The position numbers were made by a program, and so were the translations under genes. This document shows positions 34,448-42,539 of a stretch of 60,424 bases of DNA, piece after piece (position 1 is the stretch's first letter; each line of letters begins with the position of its first letter). Source of the DNA: Bacteroidales bacterium (GTDB lineage Bacteria; Bacteroidota; Bacteroidia; Bacteroidales; UBA932); assembly GCA_017476575.1 (NCBI GenBank), contig JAFUZO010000052.1, positions 1-60,424 of the forward strand, in the 5' to 3' direction. A model generated the notes under the pieces. It did not search any database and had not been told where the DNA came from. It saw only the letters and a program-made list of their open reading frames with translations.

Positions 34448-35671
34448 ATGAGATACATCGAACTGATTCTGGTCGCGGCTATGACAGCCGCCTGCGGCAA
34501 CCGGAACGCCCGGGAAGTGCAACCGCAGCCCGTCGAGGCAGAACCCGCCACACCGGCCGTAGAAGAAGACATCGAACACGCCCTGGACCTCATTGGAGAG
34601 ACTGTCAGGCAACCGGTCATGGCCACCCGGCCCCAGGCCACCAGCCAGGGTGTGGACATCGAGGGGATCGTCTCCTTCGACAAGACCGTCCATGATTTCG
34701 GCGACATCAGCATCGCCGACGGGCCGCAGACCTGTACCTTCACCGTCAAGAATATCGGCGCGGAAGCCATCGCCATCTATGAAGTCGCTGTCACCTGCGG
34801 CTGTACCGACGTCCGCTGGACCCGTGAGCCCGTCCAACCGGGGAAGACCGGCACCATCTCTGTCACTTACAAGAACGAGGACGGTCCCCTCCCCTTCGAC
34901 AAGACCCTCACAGCCTATATCGCAGGCCTTTCCCGGCCGGTCACCCTGCGCTTGCGCGGGATGGTTCATGATAAAAAACGTCCGCTGTCCGAACTCTATG
35001 GCGCCCACCGGCTGGGAGCCCTCGGCCTCAAGAGCCTCGAATACAAAGCCGGCAACCTCCCGCAGGGCGAATCCGCCGGGGATGAAGCCACCGTCGCCAA
35101 CCTCGGCAAGGACCCGCTCCTTGTCACGTTCACGGAAGTGTCCCCCCAGCTCACCCTCTCCGTCGAGCCGAATCCCATCCCGGCGAACAGTACCGCCAAG
35201 CTGCGCTTCTCCATAAAAGCCGACCCGCAGCAATGGGGCCTCAACCGCTACTTCGCCACCCCTGTCCTCGACGGCACCCCGGCCGGAGAACGCATCGCCG
35301 TCCGGGCCCATACCCGGGAGAATTTCGCCGCCTGGAGCGAGGAACAGCGACGCGACGGTGCCCAGCCGATCTTCGACGAGAGCACTGTCACCTTCGGGAC
35401 CATCGGCGCCGGCACCCCGGTCAGCGCAAGTTTCACCTATACCAACAAGGGCAAGGCGCCCTTCCACATCTATGCGGCCGGCACCGAGGATGCCCCGGTC
35501 CGGTTCACCCTGCCGGAACAGGATACACAGGGAGGACAAAAAGGACGTGTCTCGCTCTCGCTCGACACGTCCTCCCTTCCGAAGGGTGAGGCGGTCATCA
35601 TGCTGACCCTCACCACCAATTCCCCGTCGAGGCCGGTCGTGAACCTGTTCCTCGTCGGAGTGGTCGAATAA
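34448..35671 (+). CDS. DUF1573 lipoprotein
   Basis: 407 residues. Short signal MRYIELILVAAMTAACGN with a lipobox at Cys16. Two copies of the DUF1573 immunoglobulin-like fold are visible: VSFDKTVHDFGDISIADGPQTCTFTVKNIG with VAVTCGCTDVRW, and later ESTVTFGTIGAGTPVSASFTYTNKGKAP. The paired CGC of the first copy is a common feature of the family. Role unknown, probably an envelope or surface protein. The promoter box is only four bases before the ATG. Its end abuts the stop of the convergent lipoprotein gene without a gap. Confidence 0.85.
   Translation: MRYIELILVAAMTAACGNRNAREVQPQPVEAEPATPAVEEDIEHALDLIGETVRQPVMATRPQATSQGVDIEGIVSFDKTVHDFGDISIADGPQTCTFTVKNIGAEAIAIYEVAVTCGCTDVRWTREPVQPGKTGTISVTYKNEDGPLPFDKTLTAYIAGLSRPVTLRLRGMVHDKKRPLSELYGAHRLGALGLKSLEYKAGNLPQGESAGDEATVANLGKDPLLVTFTEVSPQLTLSVEPNPIPANSTAKLRFSIKADPQQWGLNRYFATPVLDGTPAGERIAVRAHTRENFAAWSEEQRRDGAQPIFDESTVTFGTIGAGTPVSASFTYTNKGKAPFHIYAAGTEDAPVRFTLPEQDTQGGQKGRVSLSLDTSSLPKGEAVIMLTLTTNSPSRPVVNLFLVGVVE
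35538..35573 (-). terminator. Terminator of the convergent lipoprotein gene, inside DUF1573 coding DNA
   Basis: A perfect 10-bp stem (AGGACGTGTC with GACACGTCCT, 12-base loop) followed on the minus strand by TTTTTG. It lies about 100 bp beyond the minus-strand stop at 35672 and within the 3' part of the DUF1573 gene. Confidence 0.6.
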
Positions 35672-36604
35672 TCATTTCTTCTTGAATTTGACGGCCACCG
35701 ACCGGTCCTCGCCGTTCTGGTCGACCACATGGACGGTGAAGACATTCGTCGAGGCCGACAGATCCGGTTTCTTGTCATACATGAAAGCGAAGTCGAGGGT
35801 GACATTCTCGGCACCGGCGACGGCTGTTCCGGACGGGAAGAAGTTCTTGAAGTTCTCACCGGCGACCGCATCATCGACCAGGTTGATGACGAGACCGCTG
35901 TCACCAGTACGGTTCTTCACGTACTTGACCAGCTCCGGGTCGGCATCTTCCGCCAGCGTGATGGTCAGCGTCTCGACCTTGCCGGGCGCCCAGACCTTCA
36001 CGACCGCATCGATAGCGGGATCGTCCAGGTCGACCACGGCGAAAGTGGTGTTCTTCTCCCACGTGAACTCAGGCGCCGCCGTGTAGTGGAACCGGGCGGT
36101 CCGGGATGCCGTATTGCCTTCCCGGTCGACCACATCGACCTTGATGGAGAAAGTCTTGTCGTTTTCGACAGGCTGCGACCCCAGGAGTGCGTTCAGGACG
36201 GCGACGAGGTTGACATCCGTCTCCGCCTTGCCCCGGAGGATGGTCCCGGCCGTGATGCCGATACCTGCGAGGAATTTCGCACATTCCGTATCATCGACCA
36301 TGTCGAAGACCGGCTGCTTGGTGGACGAGCCTTTGTTGACGGCCGTACCGATGTACTGGTTGGCGAGGATATTGTACTCGCCCAAGTCCAGGGTCAGCGT
36401 CAAGGCCTCGATCCGCCCTTCAGCCTTGACTGTGATGACGGCATCCAGAGACTTGGTCTTTTCCTTGGTATCGAAAGAGGGATTGGTCTCCCAGACGACG
36501 GCAGGCTTGGTAGGGTCGACAGTTTCAGCCTTCTTGTCCTTCTTACAGGAGGCAAGGGGCATGAGCATCGCAACGGATGCGGTAAAAAGTAAGATACGTT
36601 TCAT
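35672..36604 (-). CDS. Lipoprotein with two related beta-sandwich repeats, unrecognised family
   Basis: 310 residues from the ATG at 36604. The signal ends LMPLASCKKDKK, a clear lipobox with a basic stretch after the Cys. The rest falls into two related halves of about 140 residues: PAVVWETNPSFDTKEKT with ITVKAEGRIEALTLTL, and PEFTWEKNTTFAVVDLDDP with VKVWAPGKVETLTITL; each continues with a strand and an aliphatic turn ending VFDMVDDTECAKFL or LVINLVDDAVAGENF. This is an internal duplication of an Ig-like module similar to DUF4493-like adhesive proteins, but I cannot name the family. Probably surface exposed. The gene is flanked by convergent DUF1573 and divergent parE genes. Confidence 0.75.
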   Translation of the reverse strand: MKRILLFTASVAMLMPLASCKKDKKAETVDPTKPAVVWETNPSFDTKEKTKSLDAVITVKAEGRIEALTLTLDLGEYNILANQYIGTAVNKGSSTKQPVFDMVDDTECAKFLAGIGITAGTILRGKAETDVNLVAVLNALLGSQPVENDKTFSIKVDVVDREGNTASRTARFHYTAAPEFTWEKNTTFAVVDLDDPAIDAVVKVWAPGKVETLTITLAEDADPELVKYVKNRTGDSGLVINLVDDAVAGENFKNFFPSGTAVAGAENVTLDFAFMYDKKPDLSASTNVFTVHVVDQNGEDRSVAVKFKKK

Positions 36605-36685
36605 AGATAACGTTTTTTCAAAATCGACGAAAGTTAAGTATTTTCCTGTAAATGACAAAAATTAGTTTTAATCCGGACTTTTCAT

Positions 36686-36693
36686 TATCTTTG
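36686..36693 (+). promoter_or_regulatory. -7 box of parE
   Basis: TATCTTTG, 24 bp before the ATG at 36718, with a leader ending in an A-rich GATAAAAGGGACTT. Confidence 0.55.
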
Positions 36694-36717
36694 CTGGATT
36701 AGTGATAAAAGGGACTT

Positions 36718-38634
36718 ATGGCGCAAGAGAAGAAAGATACGGGATACAACGAAGGGGGGATCATCACCCTCGAATGGTATGAACATATCCGCCGGCGCTC
36801 CGGCATGTATATCGGGCGTCTGGGCAACGGCGAACGGCAGGGGGACGGCATCTATGTGCTCCTGAAGGAAGTCATCGACAACTCGGTGGACGAGTTCTCG
36901 ATGGGGTACGGCAAGCGGGTCGACATCACCATCGAAGACGATCGGACCGTGACGGTCCGCGACTTCGGCCGCGGCATTCCGCTGGGCAAGGTCGTCGACG
37001 CCACCTCCAAGCTGAACACCGGCGGCAAGTTCGACACGGCCAACTTCCAGAAGTCCGTGGGCATGAACGGCGTCGGCACCAAGGCCGTCAACGCCATGTC
37101 CTCCGATTTCTATGTCGAATCCTTCCGGGACGGGAAGGGTTCCTATGCCCACTTCTCCCGCGGCATCCTCCTGGACAGCGGCCTGCAGGATACCTCCCAG
37201 AAAGACGGCACCTTCATCCGCTTCACTCCCGACGAGCAGATGTTCGAAGGTTATTCCTTCCACATGGACATCGTCGAGACGATGGTCAAGAACTACTCCT
37301 ATCTGAAGAAGGGCCTCACACTGGTGCTCAATGGTACCCCCTACAAGAGTGAGAACGGCCTCCTGGACCTTGTGACCGAGAACATGGCCGAGACGCCGCT
37401 CTACCCGCTCATCCATCTCGAAGGCGAAGATATCGAGATCGTCCTGACCCACGGCAACAGCTACGGCGAGAACATCGCCTCCTTTGTCAACGGACAGAAC
37501 ACCCGCGACGGCGGCACCCATCTCGCCGCCTACCGCGAAGCCATTGCCAAGACCTTCAAGGACTTCTTCAAAAAGGACTACAAGCCCGAAGATGTCCGCC
37601 AGGGCGTCGTCGGCGCCATCGCCATCCAGATCCAGGAGCCGATCTTCGAGGGGCAGACCAAGACCAAGCTCGGGTCCACCTACATGTACGAGACCCAGGT
37701 CAAGAACCCGGACGGGACCTCCACCATCGACCGTGGACCGACGATCCGCAGTTTCATCAACGGATTCGTCTCGACCGAACTCGACAACTACCTCCACAAG
37801 CACCTGGAGATCGTCCCTGTCATCGAGGATAAGATCAAGGCCTCCCAGGCTGAGCGCGAGGAAATCTCCGGTATCCAGAAGAAGACCCGCGAACGCAACA
37901 AGAAGGCCAATGTCTACAACCGCAAGCTCCGCGACTGCCGCTACCATTTCTCCGATACCAAGTTTCCCAAGGGCAAGGAGGACGAACGCGAACGCTCCAG
38001 CATCTTCATCACCGAGGGCGACTCTGCAAGCGGCACCATCACCAAGGTGCGCAACGCCAACAACCAGGCCGTCTTCTCGCTGCGCGGCAAGCCGATCAAC
38101 TGCTACAAGGAAAGCCGCAAGAAGGTAGCCGAGAACGAGGAACTGAACCTGCTGATTTCCGCCCTCGGCGTAGAGGACGACCTGGCCGATCTCCGCTATA
38201 ACAACATCATCGTCGCCACCGACGCCGATGACGACGGGATGCATATCCGCATGCTGGTGCTCACCTTCTTCATGAAATACTACCCCGACCTGATCCGTCG
38301 GGGGCATGTCCATATCCTCCAGACCCCCCTCTTCCGGGTCCACAACAAAAAGGAGACCGCCTACTGTTACTCCATCGAAGAAAAGGAGGCGGCCGTGAAG
38401 AAACTCAAGACGGGCGTAGAGATCACCCGGTTCAAGGGGCTCGGCGAAATCTCCTCCCACGAGTTCGTGGACTTCATCGGCGAGAACATGCGCCTGGACC
38501 CGGTCAAACTGTCCGACGAAGAATCCATCGCCGAAATCATGGAGTTCTACATGGGTGACAACACCATCGAACGCCAGGTCTTCATCCGGGAAAACCTCCG
38601 CAGCGAGGAAGAACTTGAGGATGTAAATATCTGA
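36718..38634 (+). CDS. parE: DNA topoisomerase IV subunit B (ParE)
   Basis: 638 residues. The GHKL ATPase motifs are EVIDNSVDEF (N box), RDFGRGIPLG (G1), and VGMNGVGTKAVNAMS (G2); the transducer Lys region is QTKTKLGSTYM. The TOPRIM domain has ITEGDSASGTI and the metal-binding DADDDGMHIRML, followed by RFKGLGEISSHEF. It forms, with ParC, the enzyme that decatenates chromosomes. No parC lies downstream in this window; an acyltransferase and an acyl-CoA ligase follow, with a 5-bp gap, so they may be expressed together. Call of ParE over GyrB from length and the lack of the GyrB insertion. Confidence 0.93.
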   Translation: MAQEKKDTGYNEGGIITLEWYEHIRRRSGMYIGRLGNGERQGDGIYVLLKEVIDNSVDEFSMGYGKRVDITIEDDRTVTVRDFGRGIPLGKVVDATSKLNTGGKFDTANFQKSVGMNGVGTKAVNAMSSDFYVESFRDGKGSYAHFSRGILLDSGLQDTSQKDGTFIRFTPDEQMFEGYSFHMDIVETMVKNYSYLKKGLTLVLNGTPYKSENGLLDLVTENMAETPLYPLIHLEGEDIEIVLTHGNSYGENIASFVNGQNTRDGGTHLAAYREAIAKTFKDFFKKDYKPEDVRQGVVGAIAIQIQEPIFEGQTKTKLGSTYMYETQVKNPDGTSTIDRGPTIRSFINGFVSTELDNYLHKHLEIVPVIEDKIKASQAEREEISGIQKKTRERNKKANVYNRKLRDCRYHFSDTKFPKGKEDERERSSIFITEGDSASGTITKVRNANNQAVFSLRGKPINCYKESRKKVAENEELNLLISALGVEDDLADLRYNNIIVATDADDDGMHIRMLVLTFFMKYYPDLIRRGHVHILQTPLFRVHNKKETAYCYSIEEKEAAVKKLKTGVEITRFKGLGEISSHEFVDFIGENMRLDPVKLSDEESIAEIMEFYMGDNTIERQVFIRENLRSEEELEDVNI

Positions 38635-38639
38635 TTTCC

Positions 38640-39224
38640 ATGTCCAAGAAAGTCAAATCCACAGTCAGCCCCCGCTGGGCGAAGCTCTGCGGCTGGTGTC
38701 TCAGGCGCCTCGGTTGGGAGAGCGTCGGCGGCCCGATGAAGGAGAAGAAGGCCATCGTGCTGGGCGTCCCCCACACCACGGCGTGGGACTTCCTTATCTG
38801 CTACCTCTTCTATACCCAGTTCGGCAAGGTCGCCCACATCATGATCAAGAAGGAATTCTTCTTCTGGCCGGTCGGCCCCATCCTGCGGGCCTGCGGGGCC
38901 GTCCCGGTGGACCGCCAGAGCGCCGCGACCATGGTCCGGAGCCTGATCCACGTGATGGAGGGCTGCGACGAATTCCACCTCGCCATCGCCCCGGAAGGGA
39001 CACGCAAGGCCACCCGGCGCTGGAAGGGCGGCTACCACCTCATCGCCCAGGAAACTGGCGCGACCGTCTACCTCGGCTATTACGACTGGGGGCGGAAGCG
39101 CATCAGCGTCGGCGAGCCGATGAAGCTCACAGACGACCCCAAGGCCGACCTGCAACGCATTTATGACCATTACCGTCCCCTCGGCCTGCAAGGCAAGAAC
39201 AAGGACGGATTCATCGTGCCCTGA
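38640..39224 (+). CDS. 1-acyl-sn-glycerol-3-phosphate acyltransferase-like protein
   Basis: 194 residues. The two PlsC motifs are present: HTTAWDF (HX4D catalytic pair) and APEGTRKATRRWKGG (EGTR phosphate-binding). A hydrophobic segment near residue 55 (LICYLFYTQFG) and the size indicate a short peripheral membrane acyltransferase. It transfers an acyl chain to a lysophospholipid or related lipid. Starts 5 bp after parE and is followed by a long-chain acyl-CoA ligase, which would supply activated acyl groups. Confidence 0.88.
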   Translation: MSKKVKSTVSPRWAKLCGWCLRRLGWESVGGPMKEKKAIVLGVPHTTAWDFLICYLFYTQFGKVAHIMIKKEFFFWPVGPILRACGAVPVDRQSAATMVRSLIHVMEGCDEFHLAIAPEGTRKATRRWKGGYHLIAQETGATVYLGYYDWGRKRISVGEPMKLTDDPKADLQRIYDHYRPLGLQGKNKDGFIVP

Positions 39225-39240
39225 CAAGACATCGTGTACT

Positions 39241-40932
39241 ATGGCCAAGAAAATCAAAAGCCCCTACAAAACCAAACTGAAATATCGTGAGACTTGGTGC
39301 ACCACCCTGCACCGCGTCTATGAATATTCCACCACGAAATACTGGAAACGAAAGGCGACCCAGTTCGTCGACGGCGGACAAGCCTATACCTACCGCTCCT
39401 TCAAGGAGGCGACAGACCACCTTTCCACCCGCATGTCCCGTTATGGCATCAGCGCCGGCGACAAGGTGGCCATCCTCTCCCAGAACATGCCGAACTATCT
39501 GGTGGCCTTTTTCAGCGCCACCGCCTTCGGACGGGTGGCTGTTCCCATCCTTCCGGACAGTTCCGAGAACGAGGTCGCGAACATCCTTGCCCACTCCGAG
39601 TCCAAGGTCATCTTCATCTCCAAGCGGCTGCTGCCCAAACTCAGCCAGGAATGCTACGACCGGCTGACCCTTGTCATCGACATCGAGACCTTCGAATTCA
39701 TCAAGAAGAACCAGGAGGACTTCCAATGTGACGGCTGGGTCAAGGACCCGCCGCCTGACGACCTTGCGACCATCATCTACACCTCCGGCACCACGGGCAA
39801 GGCCAAAGGTGTCATGCTTTCCCACCGCAACCTCTGCCACAACCTCGTGGCCGCGTTCAAGGCCCAGCCTTGCTTCAAGAAAGACCGGTTCCTCTCGATC
39901 CTGCCGATTGCCCACACGTATGAGATGGGGGTATCGTCCGTCTATTCCTTCTTTGTGGGTGCCTGCGTGTACTATCTCAAGAAGCCGGCCGCCCCGGCGG
40001 TTCTCGTCCCCGCGATGAAGAAGGTAAGGCCGACCATCATGCTGAGTGTCCCGCTGGTCATCGAGAAGGTCGTCAAAAACAGCGTCTTCCCGACCATACG
40101 GGGCAGCCGCATCCTCACCTGGATGGAAAAGCACCTGCCATGGGTCCTGCACCGCATCATCGGGCAGAAACTGGTCAAGACGTTCGGCGGCAAGGTCCGC
40201 TTCTTCGGTGTCGGCGGTGCCAAGATGGACCCCGCCGTCGAACAGTTCCTCAAGGACTGCCACTTCCCTTATGCCGTCGGCTACGGCCTCACGGAGACCT
40301 CCCCGCTGGTGTGCAACGTCATCGTCACCAAACGCAAACGGGTCGGTTCCATCGGCGTCGCCACCTGGGGTGTGGACATCCGCCTGGACGGGATGAACCC
40401 GGAGACCGGCGAGGGCGAGATCGTCTGCCGGGGCGACAACGTCATGATCGGCTACTACAAGGACCCGGAACGCACCCTCCAGGTCCTGGACGACGAGGGC
40501 TGGTTCCACACCAACGACGTTGCCTGCCGCGACAAGGACGGCTACTACTACATCAAAGGCCGCCTCAACAATACCATCCTCGGCCCCTCCGGCGAGAACA
40601 TCTACCCTGAGGAGATCGAGATGGTCATCAACGACATCGAGGGGGTCAACGAATCCCTCGTCATCGAGCGGGACGGCAAACTCGTCGCCCTCGTGAAGTT
40701 CGACGACAACGTGCTCGACTGGAACCAGGCCACCGAGGACCAGTTCTTCGAGAACCTGGAGGCCCGCAAGAAGGCCGTCATGGACTGGGTCAACAAGGCC
40801 GTGGGCAAGAACTCCAAGATCGGCGAGGTCGATGCCATGAAGGAGCCGTTCGAGAAGACCGCCACCTCCAAGATCCGCCGCTTCAAGTACAAGGATTCCC
40901 ACGGCGACGAGCCGCGCAAAACGGAGGATTGA
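39241..40932 (+). CDS. Long-chain fatty acid-CoA/ACP ligase (AMP-binding)
   Basis: 563 residues from the ATG at 39241. The ANL superfamily motifs are ATIIYTSGTTGKAKGVMLSH near residue 175 (P-loop), YGLTETSPLVCN near residue 345, and GWFHTNDVACRDKDGYYYIKGRLNNTI with the hinge near residue 425; the catalytic Lys of the C-terminal lid is in KTATSKIRRFKY. It activates fatty acids to acyl-AMP and transfers them to CoA or ACP. The first 40 residues are basic and probably sit on the membrane. Adjacent acyltransferase suggests membrane lipid synthesis or fatty acid salvage. Confidence 0.93.
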   Translation: MAKKIKSPYKTKLKYRETWCTTLHRVYEYSTTKYWKRKATQFVDGGQAYTYRSFKEATDHLSTRMSRYGISAGDKVAILSQNMPNYLVAFFSATAFGRVAVPILPDSSENEVANILAHSESKVIFISKRLLPKLSQECYDRLTLVIDIETFEFIKKNQEDFQCDGWVKDPPPDDLATIIYTSGTTGKAKGVMLSHRNLCHNLVAAFKAQPCFKKDRFLSILPIAHTYEMGVSSVYSFFVGACVYYLKKPAAPAVLVPAMKKVRPTIMLSVPLVIEKVVKNSVFPTIRGSRILTWMEKHLPWVLHRIIGQKLVKTFGGKVRFFGVGGAKMDPAVEQFLKDCHFPYAVGYGLTETSPLVCNVIVTKRKRVGSIGVATWGVDIRLDGMNPETGEGEIVCRGDNVMIGYYKDPERTLQVLDDEGWFHTNDVACRDKDGYYYIKGRLNNTILGPSGENIYPEEIEMVINDIEGVNESLVIERDGKLVALVKFDDNVLDWNQATEDQFFENLEARKKAVMDWVNKAVGKNSKIGEVDAMKEPFEKTATSKIRRFKYKDSHGDEPRKTED

Positions 40933-40935
40933 CCG

Positions 40936-41924
40936 ATGCGCCTCCTGCCTCTCCTGATTTTCCTTGCCGTCCAACCTCGACCTTCGACCGGGTGAACAGC
41001 CGGTTCTTCAACGAATATGGCTTCCAGTCGTTTCCTTCCTTGGAGACGGTGAGAGGTTTTGCGCCGGACCCGGCCGACTGGCGGATCGATTCAGAGGTGA
41101 TGCTGTTCCACCAGCGGGGTGGAAATTCGGCGAATGAGCGGATCTTCCATGCCCTGGAACGGGACTACGGGAGGCCTGCGGATTTTCCGGAACTGCTGTA
41201 TCTGAGCCAACTCGCCCAAGGAGATGCCGTACGGACCGCCATCGAGGCACATCGGCGGGACAAACCGCATTGCCAAGGAAGTCTCTTCTGGCAGATCAAC
41301 GACTGCTGGCCGGCGGCCTCCTGGTCGAGCCGGGAATACGACGGTACCTGGAAGGCCCTTCACTATTTCGCCCGGGACGCTTTCGACCCGGTCCTGGTTT
41401 CAGTCCCGACGACGAAGGACAGCCTCGATGTCTGGGTCGTTTCGGACCGAACCGGACCGTTGTCCGGGTGGCTGGAAATCTGCCTGCGCCGTTTCGACGG
41501 GACCCTTGTCGACAGCCTGTCCCTATCCACGACCATACCGGGCAACGCCTCTGTCCGCCTTGTCCGACGCGCCTTCCGGGATCTCTTGCACGGGTCCGCA
41601 CGGAACGAGACGTACCTGACAGCCCGGTTCTCTACGGCTGAAGGCTCCTGGTCCCGCACCCGGCTTCTTACCTCTGTCCACGATGCCCGCCTGGAAGCAC
41701 TTCCGCCCCATGTGGAGATCCAGCCCGCCAGCGGAGGATTCAAAGTCTGTCTCCTCTCCCCGATCTTCCTGCGCGGGGTTTACCTCTCCATCGGCGAGGC
41801 AGGACAACATTTTTCCGACAATTTCTTCGACCTTGAACCTGGAATCGAGCGGACCGTCACTATCCAGACCGCCCTCACCGATGCGGATTTCCGCCGCCGT
41901 CTCGTCGTGCGTTCCGCTACATGA
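40936..41924 (+). pseudogene. Beta-mannosidase (GH2) with a large internal deletion
   Basis: The ATG at 40936 begins a signal peptide MRLLPLLIFLAVQP that stops within a few codons in its own frame. From about 40990, another frame gives the C-terminal part of a beta-mannosidase: RFFNEYGFQSFPSLETVRGF (with the nucleophile Glu), SLFWQINDCWPAASWSSREYDGTWKALHYFARD, and the C-terminal sandwich to 41924. This frame has no proper start codon. A normal enzyme has about 850 residues; roughly 500 residues including the acid/base Glu are missing between signal and C-terminus. Most simply an out-of-frame deletion in a former gene. It follows the ligase gene by 3 bp. Confidence 0.8.
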
Positions 41925-41983
41925 CATTCTGATATCCATGTGTACGGTTCCCCCATCCGGCAACAGGAAGTGATGCGGAAGGG

Positions 41984-42352
41984 TCAGCCCTTCAACTTCT
42001 CCTTCATCCGGGAATGGTCGGGGTGAGGGCCAAGGTCGGAGAGTTCCGCGCGGCGGCGCTCATAGTAGGCATGGCGGCGGGGGTTCTCGGGGAACCAGCC
42101 GCGGAGCACCCGCATCTCCTGGGACAGGATTTCATGGATGCCCCAGAAGCAGGAGAAGGCGGCGGCGCCGATGATGGTGGACAGGACAAGTCCGTCCACG
42201 AAAAGGGACAGGGCGGCGAAAGCGAGGCCCGCCACCAGCAGGACCCACCAACTCTTCTTGCCCCAATGATATTCCATCTTGATGACGATGGGATGGCAGA
42301 TTCCGATAATCAGGAATACGGCCGTCCCCACGATGATTCCATTCCAGTTCAT
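41984..42352 (-). CDS. DUF4491 family membrane protein
   Basis: 122 residues from the ATG at 42352. Three hydrophobic segments are visible: GIIVGTAVFLIIGICHPIVI, WWVLLVAGLAFAALSLFV and GLVLSTIIGAAAFSCFWGI. The basic C-terminus has LRGWFPENPRRHAYYERRR. This matches DUF4491, a small integral membrane family common in Bacteroidota and Firmicutes with no known function; the conserved HPIVIKMEYHWG loop is present. Promoter box TATCTTTG on the minus strand at 42377-42384. It is divergent from the iron-type operon. Confidence 0.88.
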   Translation of the reverse strand: MNWNGIIVGTAVFLIIGICHPIVIKMEYHWGKKSWWVLLVAGLAFAALSLFVDGLVLSTIIGAAAFSCFWGIHEILSQEMRVLRGWFPENPRRHAYYERRRAELSDLGPHPDHSRMKEKLKG

Positions 42353-42376
42353 ACAAGGTCTTTTCTGATCCGGGTG

Positions 42377-42384
42377 CAAAGATA
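42377..42384 (-). promoter_or_regulatory. -7 box of the DUF4491 gene
   Basis: TATCTTTG on the minus strand, 24 bp before the ATG at 42352. Confidence 0.6.
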
Positions 42385-42427
42385 GCCCGGTTTTGCCGAA
42401 ATCCCAACCGGAGACTGCCCTTTTGGC

Positions 42428-42467
42428 CACAAATGGGGATGGCGGGGCGGACGAATCCCCATTTGTG
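42428..42467. repeat. Perfect 13-bp inverted repeat, probable operator
   Basis: CACAAATGGGGAT (42428-42440) and ATCCCCATTTGTG (42455-42467) are exact complements with a 14-bp GC-rich spacer. The repeat ends 4 bp before the -33 element of the following operon, a suitable position for an activator or metal-responsive repressor. No match to a known box that I can name. Confidence 0.65.
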
Positions 42468-42471
42468 AGGA

Positions 42472-42502
42472 TTGACCCGCCCCGGAGCGCGGCGTAATTT
42501 TG
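42472..42502 (+). promoter_or_regulatory. Promoter of the barrel/imelysin/cytochrome operon
   Basis: TTG (42472-42474), 20 bp, TAATTTTG (42495-42502) fits the phylum consensus. The first ATG is at 42540. Confidence 0.55.
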
Positions 42503-42539
42503 CACTGCCTTTCCGGACAGGCCTGGCGAGGCAGGACAG

